DNA of 37,586 nucleotides. It comes from Candidatus Uhrbacteria bacterium RIFCSPLOWO2_01_FULL_47_17. GTDB lineage: Bacteria > Patescibacteriota > Patescibacteriia > UBA9934 > GWF2-40-263. This document shows, one piece after another, positions 28,984 to 37,586 of the stretch (position 1 is its first letter; each line of letters starts with the position of its first letter). Position numbers and translations under genes: made by a program. The notes under the pieces were generated by a model that made no database searches, was not told the origin of the DNA, and saw nothing but the letters and a program-made list of their open reading frames with translations. The stretch is taken from positions 530,836 through 568,421 of the forward strand of contig MGEI01000005.1 of assembly GCA_001791305.1 (NCBI GenBank), read 5' to 3'.

Positions 28984-31900
28984 ATGACCAATACAACAAA
29001 CTTGGTAAAGAAAGCGTTCTCTGTTGCAGTAGCGGCTACAACCATTCTTTGGTCTGTCGGTCTCTCTGCCTTTTTGCCAACCGCAGCTTCTGCTGCAACG
29101 TTCGGCGATTTGATCAAGGGAACTTCTCTCTCTACTGTTTACTACTACGGTTCGAATGGACAACGCTATGCGTTTCCAAACGAAAAGACTTACTTTAGCT
29201 GGTACAAGGACTTCGCTTCAGTAAAAACCATTTCTGATTCAGAACTCGCAAGCATCACTCTTGCAGGAAACATCGTTTACCGCCCAGGTGCACGTTGGAT
29301 CAAAATCACAAGTGATAAGAAAGTTTACGTAACAACACCTGCTGGAAAGATCCGCTGGGTTGAAACGGAAGCTACCGCTAAAGGTCTCGCTGGAGACAAT
29401 TGGAACGCTCACATCGATGACGTTCCAGATGTATTCTTTGTAGACTATACCGTTGGCGATTCTTTGACCTCTGCTGCTTCCGGATATGACGGATTGCTCT
29501 GGTCAGATGCAACAGGAACATTCCGTGTTTCTGGAACAACGTACCAAAAAGTAACGGATGCTGGATTTGCCGCAAACCGTTTTAATGCAGGATTCGTTCT
29601 GAAGGGAACAGGCTTCACAAAGTCTGGACTCACTGCAGGAGCTGAAATTTCTGCTGCAATGTCAAACCTTACAGACTCTGCACAAAAAGTAACAACAGCT
29701 ACATATGCCGAAACGCAAAATGTAAGCATTGCACTTTCTGCAAGCTCGCCAGCTGCTTCAACACTCCTCAACAGTCAGGGTGTTGCACATCTTGCATCTT
29801 TGACATTTACAAACCCAACAAGCTCAGCAGTATCCGTTAAGTCTTTGAAATTGGCCCGAACAGGCGTTTCATCAGACAATACTCTTCCAAACGTTTACTT
29901 GTTTAACAAGTTTGTTCGTCTTTCAGACGCAGCATCTGTTTCAAGTGGAATTGTTTCTTGGAACGATGCATTGGGACTCTTCACCATTCCAGCAGGTGGA
30001 ACAAGTGAAGTTTATATCCGTGCGGATATCGGAGATTCAACAGGACAAACCGTTGGTGTTAAGCTTGCTTCCGCAAGCGATGTAACATTTGTGGGTGCAT
30101 TTAATGCGGCTGGATCATTCCCAATCTCTAGTGCTGTGCACACGATTGCGGCGTCTCCTTCAACATTTACATCCGTCTCCTTTGGAGCAGCTACAAACAC
30201 ACCAGCTGTCGCAACAGGAGTTGATGCGCAAAGTGATTTTACCATTTGGCAATCTGTCGTAACGGTAAATAACAACGAAGCATATCTTCACACATTGCGC
30301 GTCCGAAATATCGGATCAATCAGCGCTTCTGATATTGGTAACTGGCGTCTTTATATTGCTGGTGTCCAAGCAGGATCAGCTGTTGCAAAACAGGACGTAA
30401 ACGGATATGTCACTTTTGATTTGTCCGCTGCGCCAATTCGCGTAAAAACAGGAACAAGCACATTCAAAGTCGTAACAGATATTATTGGCGGAACAACCCG
30501 TACAGTAACTGTTGGACTTAGAAATTCTGCAGATGCAATTTTTGTTGACGAAGATTATTCTCAAGCTGACAAAGTATTGGCAGCTGGAAGCGCGTTCTCT
30601 GCAACAGATGCAGGACAACAAACAATTGGTTCAGGTGCTTTGACGGTTACAAAGCGAACAGACTCACCTTCCAATAAAGTTATTATCGGTGCTTCCAACG
30701 CAGTTCTTGCACGTTGGGATTTGAAAGCAACGGGAGAACGCATGAAAGTTGAATCTTTGCGTTTAGCTTACACACCTGTTGAAAAAGCAGGAGGAGTAGT
30801 GGCTAATGACACAACTCAATTGAGAAATGGAGCTGTGTATGCCGATGGTGTGCAAATTGGAAGCACAACGACGTTGAACGCCACTGATAATACAACTCTC
30901 GCATATACAGAGTATTCCTTCGGATCATCACTCATTGTTGTTCCTGGAACACCAGTAACAATTGAATTGCGTTCGGATATCTTTGACAATGACGGAACAG
31001 ATAACACAGCCGACGGTGATACATTTACACCAACAATGGCTGCGTCATCCAGTACAAACACTCTTCGTGTTTCAACCGGATCATATGATCAATATCCAGC
31101 TAACGCAGTTGTAGGAAACTTACTTGAAATTGATCAAGGAACATTGACGGGGGCTAAGAATACGTCTTATGCGAACCAAACAATGCTTGAATCAAAAGTA
31201 GCAGCAAAAATTGGATCTTACTCCATTTCGTCTTCAACAACAGAAACAGTGAACCTCACATCTCTTGTTGCTGATCTTGATGGATCAACCAACCTTGCTG
31301 ATGGTGAAGTGACAAACCTTTACTTGATGTATGGAAAGACAGGATCAATGGTTGCTACAACTGTGAAGGCTAACCCTTCAGAGTCTGATGCAGGAAACTC
31401 ATGGTCAGTGAACTATGCACTCGCTCCAGGACAAACCATGTATGTGGATGTTTATGGAGATTTGGATTCTTCACTTGACGGAAATGAAGTTGTGCTCACA
31501 ACACTTGATTTTGCTGCGACAACAGCATCTTCAGGACAAGGTGCTGATAACGGAACAGCTATTTCAGGTCAGAACATTACAATTGGAACAGGAACATTTA
31601 CGTCTGCATTAGACGGTTCTTCACCAGTTGCTCAAGTTGTTGCCGCAAACCAAACGGTTACTGCAGCTAAGTTCCGTTTCTCAGCCGCTAACGAAACCTA
31701 CACCATCAAGGAATTGCAAGTATCTTATGTAGATACAGTAAACGCCCCAGGATCTGGAGTTGCTGCTGGTGTTGAACTTTATGATGGTAATACCTTGGTT
31801 GGAACAGCCGTATTCAACCAAACAAGTGGAGACACCGGAGCTAATACCGCCGCTAACGTTCTTGGATTGAGCATTCCAGTTGACGCAAACACCTACAAAG

Positions 31901-32763
31901 TTCTTACCGCTAAGTTGGTACTTAACAATGTTGGTTTTGGTGCTGGAACTTCAAACAAAAACTTGGGATTAGCCCTTGACTTAGTTAAGGGTTATGACAG
32001 CGCAGGTACTTTGTACACAACAGCTGCTGGATATTCCACAGATCGTGATGCAAATAATATCTGGGTGTTTAAGTCCATTCCAACAGTTAACGCTGTTGAC
32101 TTGACAAACAGCACCGTTATTAACGGTCAAGCAACAGACCTCTATAAGTTTACGGTAACAGCTGCTTCAAATGGATCAATTGCCATGAAGCAAATGAAAT
32201 TCACCTTAAACTGGTCAGATGGTCAGACAGCAGACTCCATGGAGCTTGAAAGCATCGAGCTTTACAAGAACGGAGTTGAAGTTACAGCTATTACAGCTGT
32301 AAACGAAGATGCTGAAGATGTTACAGACGCAACAGGAATGTTAAATAAAGATGCTAACGTCGTAGACAACACGCTCGTTATTGCGTTCACTGGCGAAGAT
32401 GAAATCGCTGCTGGTGAAACAGTTACCTATACTGTTCGTGGAGTTCCACAAGGATTCCGTGCGACAGGTAGTGATACTGTTGCAGATTCAGTTAGTTTGT
32501 ATCTCGCTGGAGACACAGCTATTAACGGATCAGCTACAACACCGTTGGTATTTTTGAACAACGTCACTAGTGCTTCATTGTTCAAACTTCACTCCGCAAC
32601 AAGTGCTTCGAATAACGGAACTGCTTATAACTTCATTTGGTCAGACCTCTCGTCTCAAACTCACAGCAGCGTATCTAATGATACGACTGGAGCTGTAGGC
32701 GATTGGCACAACGGATTCTTGGTAAAGAATCTTGATCTCGCAGCTGAGACCTGGACAAAATAA
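28984..32763 (+). CDS. S-layer protein
   Basis: The 1259-residue protein has a signal peptide (1-37, ending TAASA). It is followed by the N-terminal domain typical of Patescibacteria S-layer proteins: TFGDLIKGTSLSTVYYYGSNGQRYAFPNE, TYFSWYKDF, IVYRPGARWIKITSDKKVYV and WVETEATAKGLAGDNWN. A second copy-like segment follows (LLWSDATGTFRVSGTTYQKVTDAGF). The remaining thousand or so residues are Thr/Ser/Ala/Gly/Asn-rich beta-sandwich repeats with few charges and no Cys visible, a usual S-layer composition. It should self-assemble into the outer lattice. It is downstream of the sigma/anti-sigma pair and upstream of a Wzy-like TPR protein, which may help glycosylate it. A TATAAA-like -10 near 28950 is weak. 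Confidence 0.93.
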   Translation: MTNTTNLVKKAFSVAVAATTILWSVGLSAFLPTAASAATFGDLIKGTSLSTVYYYGSNGQRYAFPNEKTYFSWYKDFASVKTISDSELASITLAGNIVYRPGARWIKITSDKKVYVTTPAGKIRWVETEATAKGLAGDNWNAHIDDVPDVFFVDYTVGDSLTSAASGYDGLLWSDATGTFRVSGTTYQKVTDAGFAANRFNAGFVLKGTGFTKSGLTAGAEISAAMSNLTDSAQKVTTATYAETQNVSIALSASSPAASTLLNSQGVAHLASLTFTNPTSSAVSVKSLKLARTGVSSDNTLPNVYLFNKFVRLSDAASVSSGIVSWNDALGLFTIPAGGTSEVYIRADIGDSTGQTVGVKLASASDVTFVGAFNAAGSFPISSAVHTIAASPSTFTSVSFGAATNTPAVATGVDAQSDFTIWQSVVTVNNNEAYLHTLRVRNIGSISASDIGNWRLYIAGVQAGSAVAKQDVNGYVTFDLSAAPIRVKTGTSTFKVVTDIIGGTTRTVTVGLRNSADAIFVDEDYSQADKVLAAGSAFSATDAGQQTIGSGALTVTKRTDSPSNKVIIGASNAVLARWDLKATGERMKVESLRLAYTPVEKAGGVVANDTTQLRNGAVYADGVQIGSTTTLNATDNTTLAYTEYSFGSSLIVVPGTPVTIELRSDIFDNDGTDNTADGDTFTPTMAASSSTNTLRVSTGSYDQYPANAVVGNLLEIDQGTLTGAKNTSYANQTMLESKVAAKIGSYSISSSTTETVNLTSLVADLDGSTNLADGEVTNLYLMYGKTGSMVATTVKANPSESDAGNSWSVNYALAPGQTMYVDVYGDLDSSLDGNEVVLTTLDFAATTASSGQGADNGTAISGQNITIGTGTFTSALDGSSPVAQVVAANQTVTAAKFRFSAANETYTIKELQVSYVDTVNAPGSGVAAGVELYDGNTLVGTAVFNQTSGDTGANTAANVLGLSIPVDANTYKVLTAKLVLNNVGFGAGTSNKNLGLALDLVKGYDSAGTLYTTAAGYSTDRDANNIWVFKSIPTVNAVDLTNSTVINGQATDLYKFTVTAASNGSIAMKQMKFTLNWSDGQTADSMELESIELYKNGVEVTAITAVNEDAEDVTDATGMLNKDANVVDNTLVIAFTGEDEIAAGETVTYTVRGVPQGFRATGSDTVADSVSLYLAGDTAINGSATTPLVFLNNVTSASLFKLHSATSASNNGTAYNFIWSDLSSQTHSSVSNDTTGAVGDWHNGFLVKNLDLAAETWTK

Positions 32764-32873
32764 CCATAGATTCGTTTCATTCTTCAATCATCCACATTTC
32801 TCACGTGATAATTCGATCAGAGGCGTAAGCCAATGTTCTTGATCACACCGAGATTGGGACTCTGAGGAAACAA

Positions 32874-32904
32874 AATACCCCTGCCATTTGGCAGGGGTAT
32901 TTGT
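32874..32904 (+). terminator. S-layer gene terminator
   Basis: AATACCCCTGCC-attt-GGCAGGGGTATT is a 12-bp perfect stem, followed by TGTT. It lies about 110 nt past the S-layer stop codon and directly before an extended -10. Confidence 0.8.
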
Positions 32905-32910
32905 TATGAT
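32902..32910 (+). promoter_or_regulatory. Extended -10 promoter of the Wzy-like TPR gene
   Basis: TGTTATGAT (extended -10) begins at the end of the S-layer terminator. The ATG at 32941 is about 30 nt downstream, so this mRNA would have a short leader. Confidence 0.5.
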
Positions 32911-32940
32911 GGGTGTATTCTTTTATTTTGATCAAGAACT

Positions 32941-35100
32941 ATGTTTAAATTGCATTTTTTTGGTGTGTTGAGGACGTTGATGTTTACTTTGCTTTTACTG
33001 CCAATTGTTTTTGATCCGGCTTTATGGCGTCCGGCCCAAACGTCAAAATATCTGTTTTTTATTGTCTTGGTTCCCATCATATTTATTATCCTTGTTTCTT
33101 TTGTTCAAAAAATTCCTTGGAAACAATTGTTTCAAAATCCAATATTTTTTTTGTATGGACTTTATGTGTTGTATGTTGGCATAAGTTCATTGTTTGGAGT
33201 AGATCTTCTTAATAGTTATCTTGGTAACGACTCAAGAATTGGGGGCTGGTTTTTGCTTTTTTTGTCATGGTTATTTTGTGGCCTCTTGGTTGTTCTTTTT
33301 TCTGCACGCGATTGGAATTTGGCACATAAATTTTATATCTACGGAGCGGTGTTTATCTCGCTGTATGCTATTTTAGAATCTTTGCGCCTGGTTCCAACTT
33401 TTGGCCTTGATTTACCTCGTGCATCAAGTTTGATTGGAAACCCTGTCTATTTGGGTGGATATTTAGTATTACCAACAACATTGCTGTTATCTCAAATTCA
33501 CTTTTCTGAATGGAAAAAGCATCTTTCTAAGATTGTTTGTCTGTTTATTTTGTCAGGTGGCTTTATAGCAGCCGGTACCCGAGGTGTTTATGTTGGTTTT
33601 GTTGCCGGGCTGTTTTTTTATGGATTTATCGCTTTAAAAAAACGTTTCACCGTAAAAAAACAACTTTTTATTACGTTTTTCATCATCGTTGTTCTTTTAT
33701 CTTTGTTTGGTTTAGGAAGAAAATTCGTCCCAGAAGGAACGTATGCCCATCGTTTTTTTGACTTTTCTGACACAAGTTCGAATAGTCGTCTTGAGTTTTG
33801 GAAAATGGGAGTTCGTAGTGTGGGAACGGTTGGTTTTTTTGGGGTTGGTCATGAGAACTATTACCGTGTGGCAGAACAGTATTATTCTGGGACGCTTTAT
33901 GGTGCGGAAGGTACTTATTCAGATAAACCACACAATATTTATGTAGAAATTTTAGTTTGTTCCGGTGTTCTTGGTTTGATGTTCTATTTAGGTTGTATTG
34001 CATGTGTCATTTATCGTCTTTTTAGAGAATATAAAAAGAAAGAAAACAAGCATTTTTTGATTCTTTTGTCAGGATTTTTGGTGTATTTGGTTCAGAATTT
34101 TTTCGCCTTTGAATCCGTTTCAACATTGTTTGTCTTTTCCTATTTTTTGGCTTATGTCATTTCATTTGATGTTGCCTCTTCTATCGATCGGCATACAGAA
34201 AAAAGAAAACGTTACATTTCTTGGCTGTTGATGATCGGATGCTTTGTTTTATATAGCATGTTTATCTCTCGTTTTGTGATTCCAACGAATAATTACTTTC
34301 GGTTGCTTTCTGTGGCAAAACAACAGACTGATGCGACCAAACAGTTGGAAGTTATGAAGCGTATCGAGAAACAAAGCTTTATTTTTGATAGAGATCCACT
34401 TGCAAAAATGTATCACGCATCCGCAAAAACGTTTTATAACAAAGATGGCAATACTGCTGATGTGCAAGAATTCATTCAATCCGCCATATATCAATATGAC
34501 CGTTTATTGGAGTTGCATCCAAAACGAGGAGAGTTTTGGTATCAGCGCGCTGATATGGGGCTCATGTTAGCATTCTTAAACAAGACCGCTCCAGACCAAC
34601 GGACGAAAATTGCCATAGAAAAAGCCATTGAATTTACGCCAACACGCACAGAGCCCTATATTGTAAAAGCGACTGAATTGGAAATGGCAGGAAAAATCCC
34701 TGAGGGAATTCAAATACTTGAGGATATCCGTCAAAAAATTCCAAATAGTACTAAGTTATTATGGACACTTTCCATTTTATATATAAAAAATGGTCAGGAG
34801 GCGAAAGGGGCAGAGTTGGGTTATCAGGCGATTGATATGGGGTTAAAAGTTGCCGGAGTTCAAAGTATTCTTGATCTCATTAATTATTATGCAGAACAAA
34901 AAGATTACAAAAAAGTCATTCGTTTATATGAACGTGCGGTTAATTTGTTCCCCAAGCAAGTGGATTTGTACGCAAATCTTGCTGCTGCATACGCTGTTAA
35001 TGGACAAAACCAAGAAGCAATCATAACGGCAAAAAAATATGCAGAACTAAACCCACAGGCGAAAGCAGAGACAGAAGCATTTATTCAATCCCTTCCGTGA
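32941..35100 (+). CDS. O-antigen ligase-like membrane protein with C-terminal TPR repeats
   Basis: The 719-residue protein has about twelve transmembrane segments in residues 10 to about 440. It shows the ligase/polymerase superfamily hallmarks GNDSRIGGWF (early loop), AAGTRGVYVGFVAGLFF and the long outward loop NSRLEFWKMGVRSVGTVGFF...DKPHNIYVEILVCSGVLGL, in which the HN is the expected conserved pair. From about 470 onward are TPR-like helical repeats (LGYQAIDMGLK, YKKVIRLYERAVNLFPKQVDLYANLAAAYAVNGQNQEAI). Such Wzy-TPR fusions can be polymerases or O-oligosaccharyltransferases. Its position next to the S-layer gene makes S-layer or surface-protein glycosylation plausible, but this is inference. 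Confidence 0.88.
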   Translation: MFKLHFFGVLRTLMFTLLLLPIVFDPALWRPAQTSKYLFFIVLVPIIFIILVSFVQKIPWKQLFQNPIFFLYGLYVLYVGISSLFGVDLLNSYLGNDSRIGGWFLLFLSWLFCGLLVVLFSARDWNLAHKFYIYGAVFISLYAILESLRLVPTFGLDLPRASSLIGNPVYLGGYLVLPTTLLLSQIHFSEWKKHLSKIVCLFILSGGFIAAGTRGVYVGFVAGLFFYGFIALKKRFTVKKQLFITFFIIVVLLSLFGLGRKFVPEGTYAHRFFDFSDTSSNSRLEFWKMGVRSVGTVGFFGVGHENYYRVAEQYYSGTLYGAEGTYSDKPHNIYVEILVCSGVLGLMFYLGCIACVIYRLFREYKKKENKHFLILLSGFLVYLVQNFFAFESVSTLFVFSYFLAYVISFDVASSIDRHTEKRKRYISWLLMIGCFVLYSMFISRFVIPTNNYFRLLSVAKQQTDATKQLEVMKRIEKQSFIFDRDPLAKMYHASAKTFYNKDGNTADVQEFIQSAIYQYDRLLELHPKRGEFWYQRADMGLMLAFLNKTAPDQRTKIAIEKAIEFTPTRTEPYIVKATELEMAGKIPEGIQILEDIRQKIPNSTKLLWTLSILYIKNGQEAKGAELGYQAIDMGLKVAGVQSILDLINYYAEQKDYKKVIRLYERAVNLFPKQVDLYANLAAAYAVNGQNQEAIITAKKYAELNPQAKAETEAFIQSLP

Positions 35101-35161
35101 TCATTGCTCAATACTTATCCACATGTCTTATGTTTTCGATGACTTTTTTCTAAAGATGCAT

Positions 35162-35167
35162 TATAAT
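35162..35167 (+). promoter_or_regulatory. Probable -10 of the secreted Pro/Ala-rich protein gene
   Basis: TATAAT lies about 73 nt upstream of the ATG at 35240. No good -35 is seen at 16-18 nt. The DnaA-box-like TTATCCACA at 35115-35123 is noted but single. Confidence 0.35.
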
Positions 35168-35239
35168 AACTGTGTTCAAGAAATGTTTTCAAACCTTAGT
35201 TTTTTTTAATACATCTTCTAATTTTTTTAACACGGACTT

Positions 35240-36388
35240 ATGTCACGGATTTTATTACAAAGAATACCAAAATGGTTATCCGTTTTTGGGGTGATCATTG
35301 CCAGTCTTGGTCTGATACCAGGACTGACACTTTCCGCACAGGCGGCAGCCACTTTTAGTACAGACACAACAGTGACTCTCGCAAACGGAATTTCGCTCAC
35401 AATTGTGAGCGGTTCAGTAGCAGATACTGTGACCGTAGACGCAACGGCAAATACAGTCGCTGTTACCACTACCGCAAGTCAAGAGTTTACACTCAAATCA
35501 CCTGGTAACTATGCTCTTACATACGACGGTACAAGCGTAGGGAGTCCTTGTACGTTTGTGGGCGCATCAGTTCAACTTACTGTAACAGGAGTAAGAACTT
35601 ACACATTTACTCCTACAACGTCAGTGACCTGTACACCACCTAGTTCAGGAGGTGGTGGAGGAGGTGGCGGTGGAGGAAGCTCAGCGCCTGCTGCAGCACC
35701 TGCAGCGCCAGCAACCCCTGCTACTCCAACAGTGACTCCAGCAACTCCAGCCGCACCCGCAACTCCTGCTACTCCAGCGACACCAGCTGCTGCAGCAGCA
35801 CCAGCCACAGCAGCACCAGTCGCTGTCCTCATCCACGATCCTTCAAAATTTGAAGCGCTCTTAACAGCGCTTGGAACCACAAGCAAGCCAGCGGATTATG
35901 CAAAATACACTGCATTGGTAAAATCTGACGCACTTGCATTCAAAGTCGGGTTAACAGATTTGCAAGTTAAAGCTATTGCCAATTTTGAAACATACGGTGC
36001 GTCAACGGCAACGGTTAAGCTCGGATCAGGTGAGCGCAGAGCACTTGTGCGTGATTATCTTGAAACCGTCGGTCGTCCAGATTTTGTCTGGGATGACATC
36101 CAACGTCTTACAACTGGAGAAAAACCTGTAAAACGTAATTTAGCAAAAGAAGTCGCACAAGCAGGAGTTGCATTGAACGCGTTTAAGAAAATGACGGGAC
36201 ATGCTCCAAATTTTAAAGATAAAGCAGAAGATATCGCTTGGAACACAATGCTTTACCGTATTCGTTTCCCACGTGATCTGAAGTTGGAACAACAAGGAAT
36301 CCTTGAATATCAAAAGATCTTTAAAGGAACTCCAACTACGCCATCGCAATGGGCCATCGTCCGTGCGCTCGGTTACGCCTTGAAATAA
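35240..36388 (+). CDS. Secreted protein with Gly-run and Ala/Pro/Thr linker, unknown
   Basis: The 382-residue protein has a signal peptide (cleavage near LSAQAAA, about residue 36) and an N-terminal beta domain (about 40-132: TDTTVTLANGISLTIVSGS, LTYDGTSVGSPCTFVGAS, TYTFTPTTSVTC). A run of ten Gly follows, then an Ala/Pro/Thr-rich linker (PATPATPTVTPATPAAP) and a C-terminal helical domain (about 200-382: HDPSKFEALLTALGTTSKPAD, SGERRALVRDYLETVGRPDFVWDD, MLYRIRFPRDLKLEQQGIL). The linker resembles those separating domains of secreted enzymes and wall-binding proteins. I do not recognise the helical domain. It is close to the next surface gene (38 nt gap) and may share its transcript. Confidence 0.8.
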   Translation: MSRILLQRIPKWLSVFGVIIASLGLIPGLTLSAQAAATFSTDTTVTLANGISLTIVSGSVADTVTVDATANTVAVTTTASQEFTLKSPGNYALTYDGTSVGSPCTFVGASVQLTVTGVRTYTFTPTTSVTCTPPSSGGGGGGGGGGSSAPAAAPAAPATPATPTVTPATPAAPATPATPATPAAAAAPATAAPVAVLIHDPSKFEALLTALGTTSKPADYAKYTALVKSDALAFKVGLTDLQVKAIANFETYGASTATVKLGSGERRALVRDYLETVGRPDFVWDDIQRLTTGEKPVKRNLAKEVAQAGVALNAFKKMTGHAPNFKDKAEDIAWNTMLYRIRFPRDLKLEQQGILEYQKIFKGTPTTPSQWAIVRALGYALK

Positions 36389-36426
36389 TCATTTAACTTA
36401 AACGTACTTAATTACTTTGACCCTTT

Positions 36427-37586
36427 ATGACAAGAAACCACTTACAAACCGCAAAGCAGTCCATCGGAACACTGCTCATAAGCGGAATGTCCCTCTTGCT
36501 TGTAGCAAGCCCAGCGTTTGCTGCAGTAACACTTAGTGACAATATTGCAAATACCGGTACGTACACGGGTACTTCAGCAAGTGCGAACGCGCTTACAGTT
36601 GGACTCGCAGGAGCAACCAACCCAGCATTTCAGGTTGACGCTTCAACTGCATCATCCGCAACAGGACTTAAAGTTAAATCAGCAGCAGCTGCAGCAGGAG
36701 TAGCTCTTTCCGTTGTTTCAAGCGGAACAAATGAAGCCCTCACCATTGACGCAAAAGGCTCTGGAACCATCGGAATTGGAGCTACTTCAACAGGTGCGGT
36801 TACGATTACTCCTGCAACCGCAATCACAGGAGCGCTTACAGCAAACGGTGCTGTAACACTCGGTGACGCTGCTGCAGATATTGTTACTGTTTCTGGCACA
36901 ATTGCAGGAGCAAGCCCACTTGTTTTTGAAGGAGCGACTGCCGATGCGTTTGAGCTCACTATTGGCATAACTGATCCAACAGCTGCTTCAACATGGACCG
37001 TTCCAAACTTTGCTGTAAACGCAGCATTCGTTGGATCTACACTCACAACAAACAACATTGACGCAGCAAACTCTGTTTGGGCAGTCTCTAACGGTCTCGT
37101 TCTTGAAGGAGCAACAGCTAACGGCTTTGAGCTCACGCTCTCTCCAGCCGATGCAACCGCTGACGCAACATTGACACTTCCGGACTTCACAGGAAGCGGT
37201 GCGTTACTTGCTTCATCACTCACAACAAACAACATTGACGCAGCAAACTCTGTTTGGGCAGTCTCAAACGGTCTCGTTCTTGAAGGAGCAACAGCTGATG
37301 GATTTGAAGCGACACTTTCACTTACGGATCCAACTGCAGATAGAGCATTAAATCTTCCGAATGCTGCAGGAACAGTCCTTCTTTCCACAGCAGATCAAGA
37401 TGCTGCTAACTCAATCAAGGGTGTGGCTAACGGATTTGAATTGGAAGGAGCAACCGCTGATACGTTTGAAGTGACGCTCACACTCACAGACCCAACCGCT
37501 GACGCAACATGGACCGTTCCAAACTTTGCTGTAAACGCAGCATTCGTTGGATCTACACTCACAACAAACAACATTGACGCAGCAAA
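36427..37586 (+). CDS. Partial tandem-repeat surface protein (3' end outside window)
   Basis: The frame opens at ATG 36427 and stays open to the right edge (386 complete codons plus a partial one), so the gene is incomplete. A signal peptide (MTRNHLQTAKQSIGTLLISGMS..., cleavage at SPAFA about residue 33) precedes Ala/Thr/Gly-rich repeats. The recurring unit contains LTTNNIDAANSVWAVSNGLV and LEGATADxFExTLxLTDPTADATWTVPNF. Two copies are nearly identical at the DNA level, and another is repeated in full at the right edge. It is probably an S-layer-associated or adhesin-like protein. No clear promoter was found in the 38-nt gap after the previous gene. Confidence 0.85.
   Translation, partial: MTRNHLQTAKQSIGTLLISGMSLLLVASPAFAAVTLSDNIANTGTYTGTSASANALTVGLAGATNPAFQVDASTASSATGLKVKSAAAAAGVALSVVSSGTNEALTIDAKGSGTIGIGATSTGAVTITPATAITGALTANGAVTLGDAAADIVTVSGTIAGASPLVFEGATADAFELTIGITDPTAASTWTVPNFAVNAAFVGSTLTTNNIDAANSVWAVSNGLVLEGATANGFELTLSPADATADATLTLPDFTGSGALLASSLTTNNIDAANSVWAVSNGLVLEGATADGFEATLSLTDPTADRALNLPNAAGTVLLSTADQDAANSIKGVANGFELEGATADTFEVTLTLTDPTADATWTVPNFAVNAAFVGSTLTTNNIDAA
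36989..37070 (+). repeat. 82-nt repeat, copy 1 (identical to 37505-37586)
   Basis: Read by eye as identical to 37505-37586 over the full 82 nt, and the match continues to the window edge. It encodes TWTVPNFAVNAAFVGSTLTT and the following NNIDAA. Confidence 0.85.
37041..37119 (+). repeat. 79-nt repeat, copy 1 (matches 37218-37296)
   Basis: Near-identical to 37218-37296, with one difference seen (TCT versus TCA) and a 177-bp offset, which is in frame. It encodes NNIDAANSVWAVSNGLVLEG and flanking residues. Confidence 0.85.
37218..37296 (+). repeat. 79-nt repeat, copy 2 (matches 37041-37119)
   Basis: Second copy of the unit at 37041-37119. Confidence 0.85.
37505..37586 (+). repeat. 82-nt repeat, copy 2 (identical to 36989-37070)
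   Basis: Second copy of the unit at 36989-37070; it reaches the right edge of the window. Confidence 0.85.

Noticed and set aside
35115..35123. DnaA-box-like TTATCCACA, with another in reverse at 27172-27180
   Set aside because: Single isolated boxes with no cluster, no AT-rich unwinding element and no dnaA gene nearby; not an origin.
1..37586. CRISPR array
   Set aside because: No series of equal-length direct repeats with unique spacers was seen; the repeated DNA near the right end is coding.

Overview
The window looks like a chromosome segment of a Patescibacteria (Candidate Phyla Radiation) bacterium, probably from the Parcubacteria side. The evidence is an S-layer protein of the type common in that group, an ECF sigma factor with a DUF5667-type membrane partner, a four-helix-bundle (S23-like) cassette, many secreted proteins of unknown function, short intergenic regions and several probable leaderless genes. 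The species cannot be named from the sequence.

Layout. (1) 1-4634, translation and trans-translation: the 5' part of an unknown gene runs off the left edge; infC-rpmI-rplT lie on the minus strand; smpB is divergent from infC; then come a secreted TIM-barrel protein, a HAD-like protein and the tmRNA gene ssrA, whose encoded tag has an unusual end. (2) 4635-9343, a six-gene envelope operon: AI-2E family permease, three unrecognised membrane proteins, an HtrA-like protein that has lost its catalytic triad, and a Wzz-like chain-length protein. (3) 9344-9959, a long structured intergenic region with a candidate small RNA, then a long leader. (4) 9960-18396, an island of five consecutive secreted proteins (four of them lipoproteins) built from MopE-type Asp/Cys-rich metal-binding repeats. 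Its base composition is visibly far richer in G+C than its surroundings. The first protein ends in a beta-barrel-like domain and the second carries a somatomedin-B-like domain. Four of the five genes have a TTGACA-N17-TAnnnT promoter followed by a long leader. (5) 18462-22931, polysaccharide genes: an O-antigen-ligase/polymerase-like protein and two GT4 glycosyltransferases, interrupted by an S23-like four-helix-bundle cassette inside a 23-bp perfect inverted repeat. (6) 23035-27166, an HTH regulator, a secreted glycosidase-like protein with an FG-GAP propeller, and a membrane-anchored Ig-like repeat protein. (7) 27310-37586, an ECF sigma/anti-sigma pair, a giant S-layer protein, a Wzy-like TPR protein, a Pro/Ala/Gly-rich secreted protein, and a tandem-repeat surface protein that runs off the right edge.

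Taken together, most of the window builds and regulates the cell surface: polysaccharide assembly (Wzz, Wzy-like proteins, glycosyltransferases), an S-layer with nearby sigma/anti-sigma control, and secreted or lipid-anchored proteins. The most unusual parts are the G+C-rich MopE/somatomedin-B island, the HtrA pseudoprotease, the inverted-repeat-bounded four-helix cassette, the atypical tmRNA tag and a long hairpin RNA that shows a Shine-Dalgarno-like loop. Regulatory calls (promoters, leaders, terminators) come from reading the sequence by eye and have not been computed.
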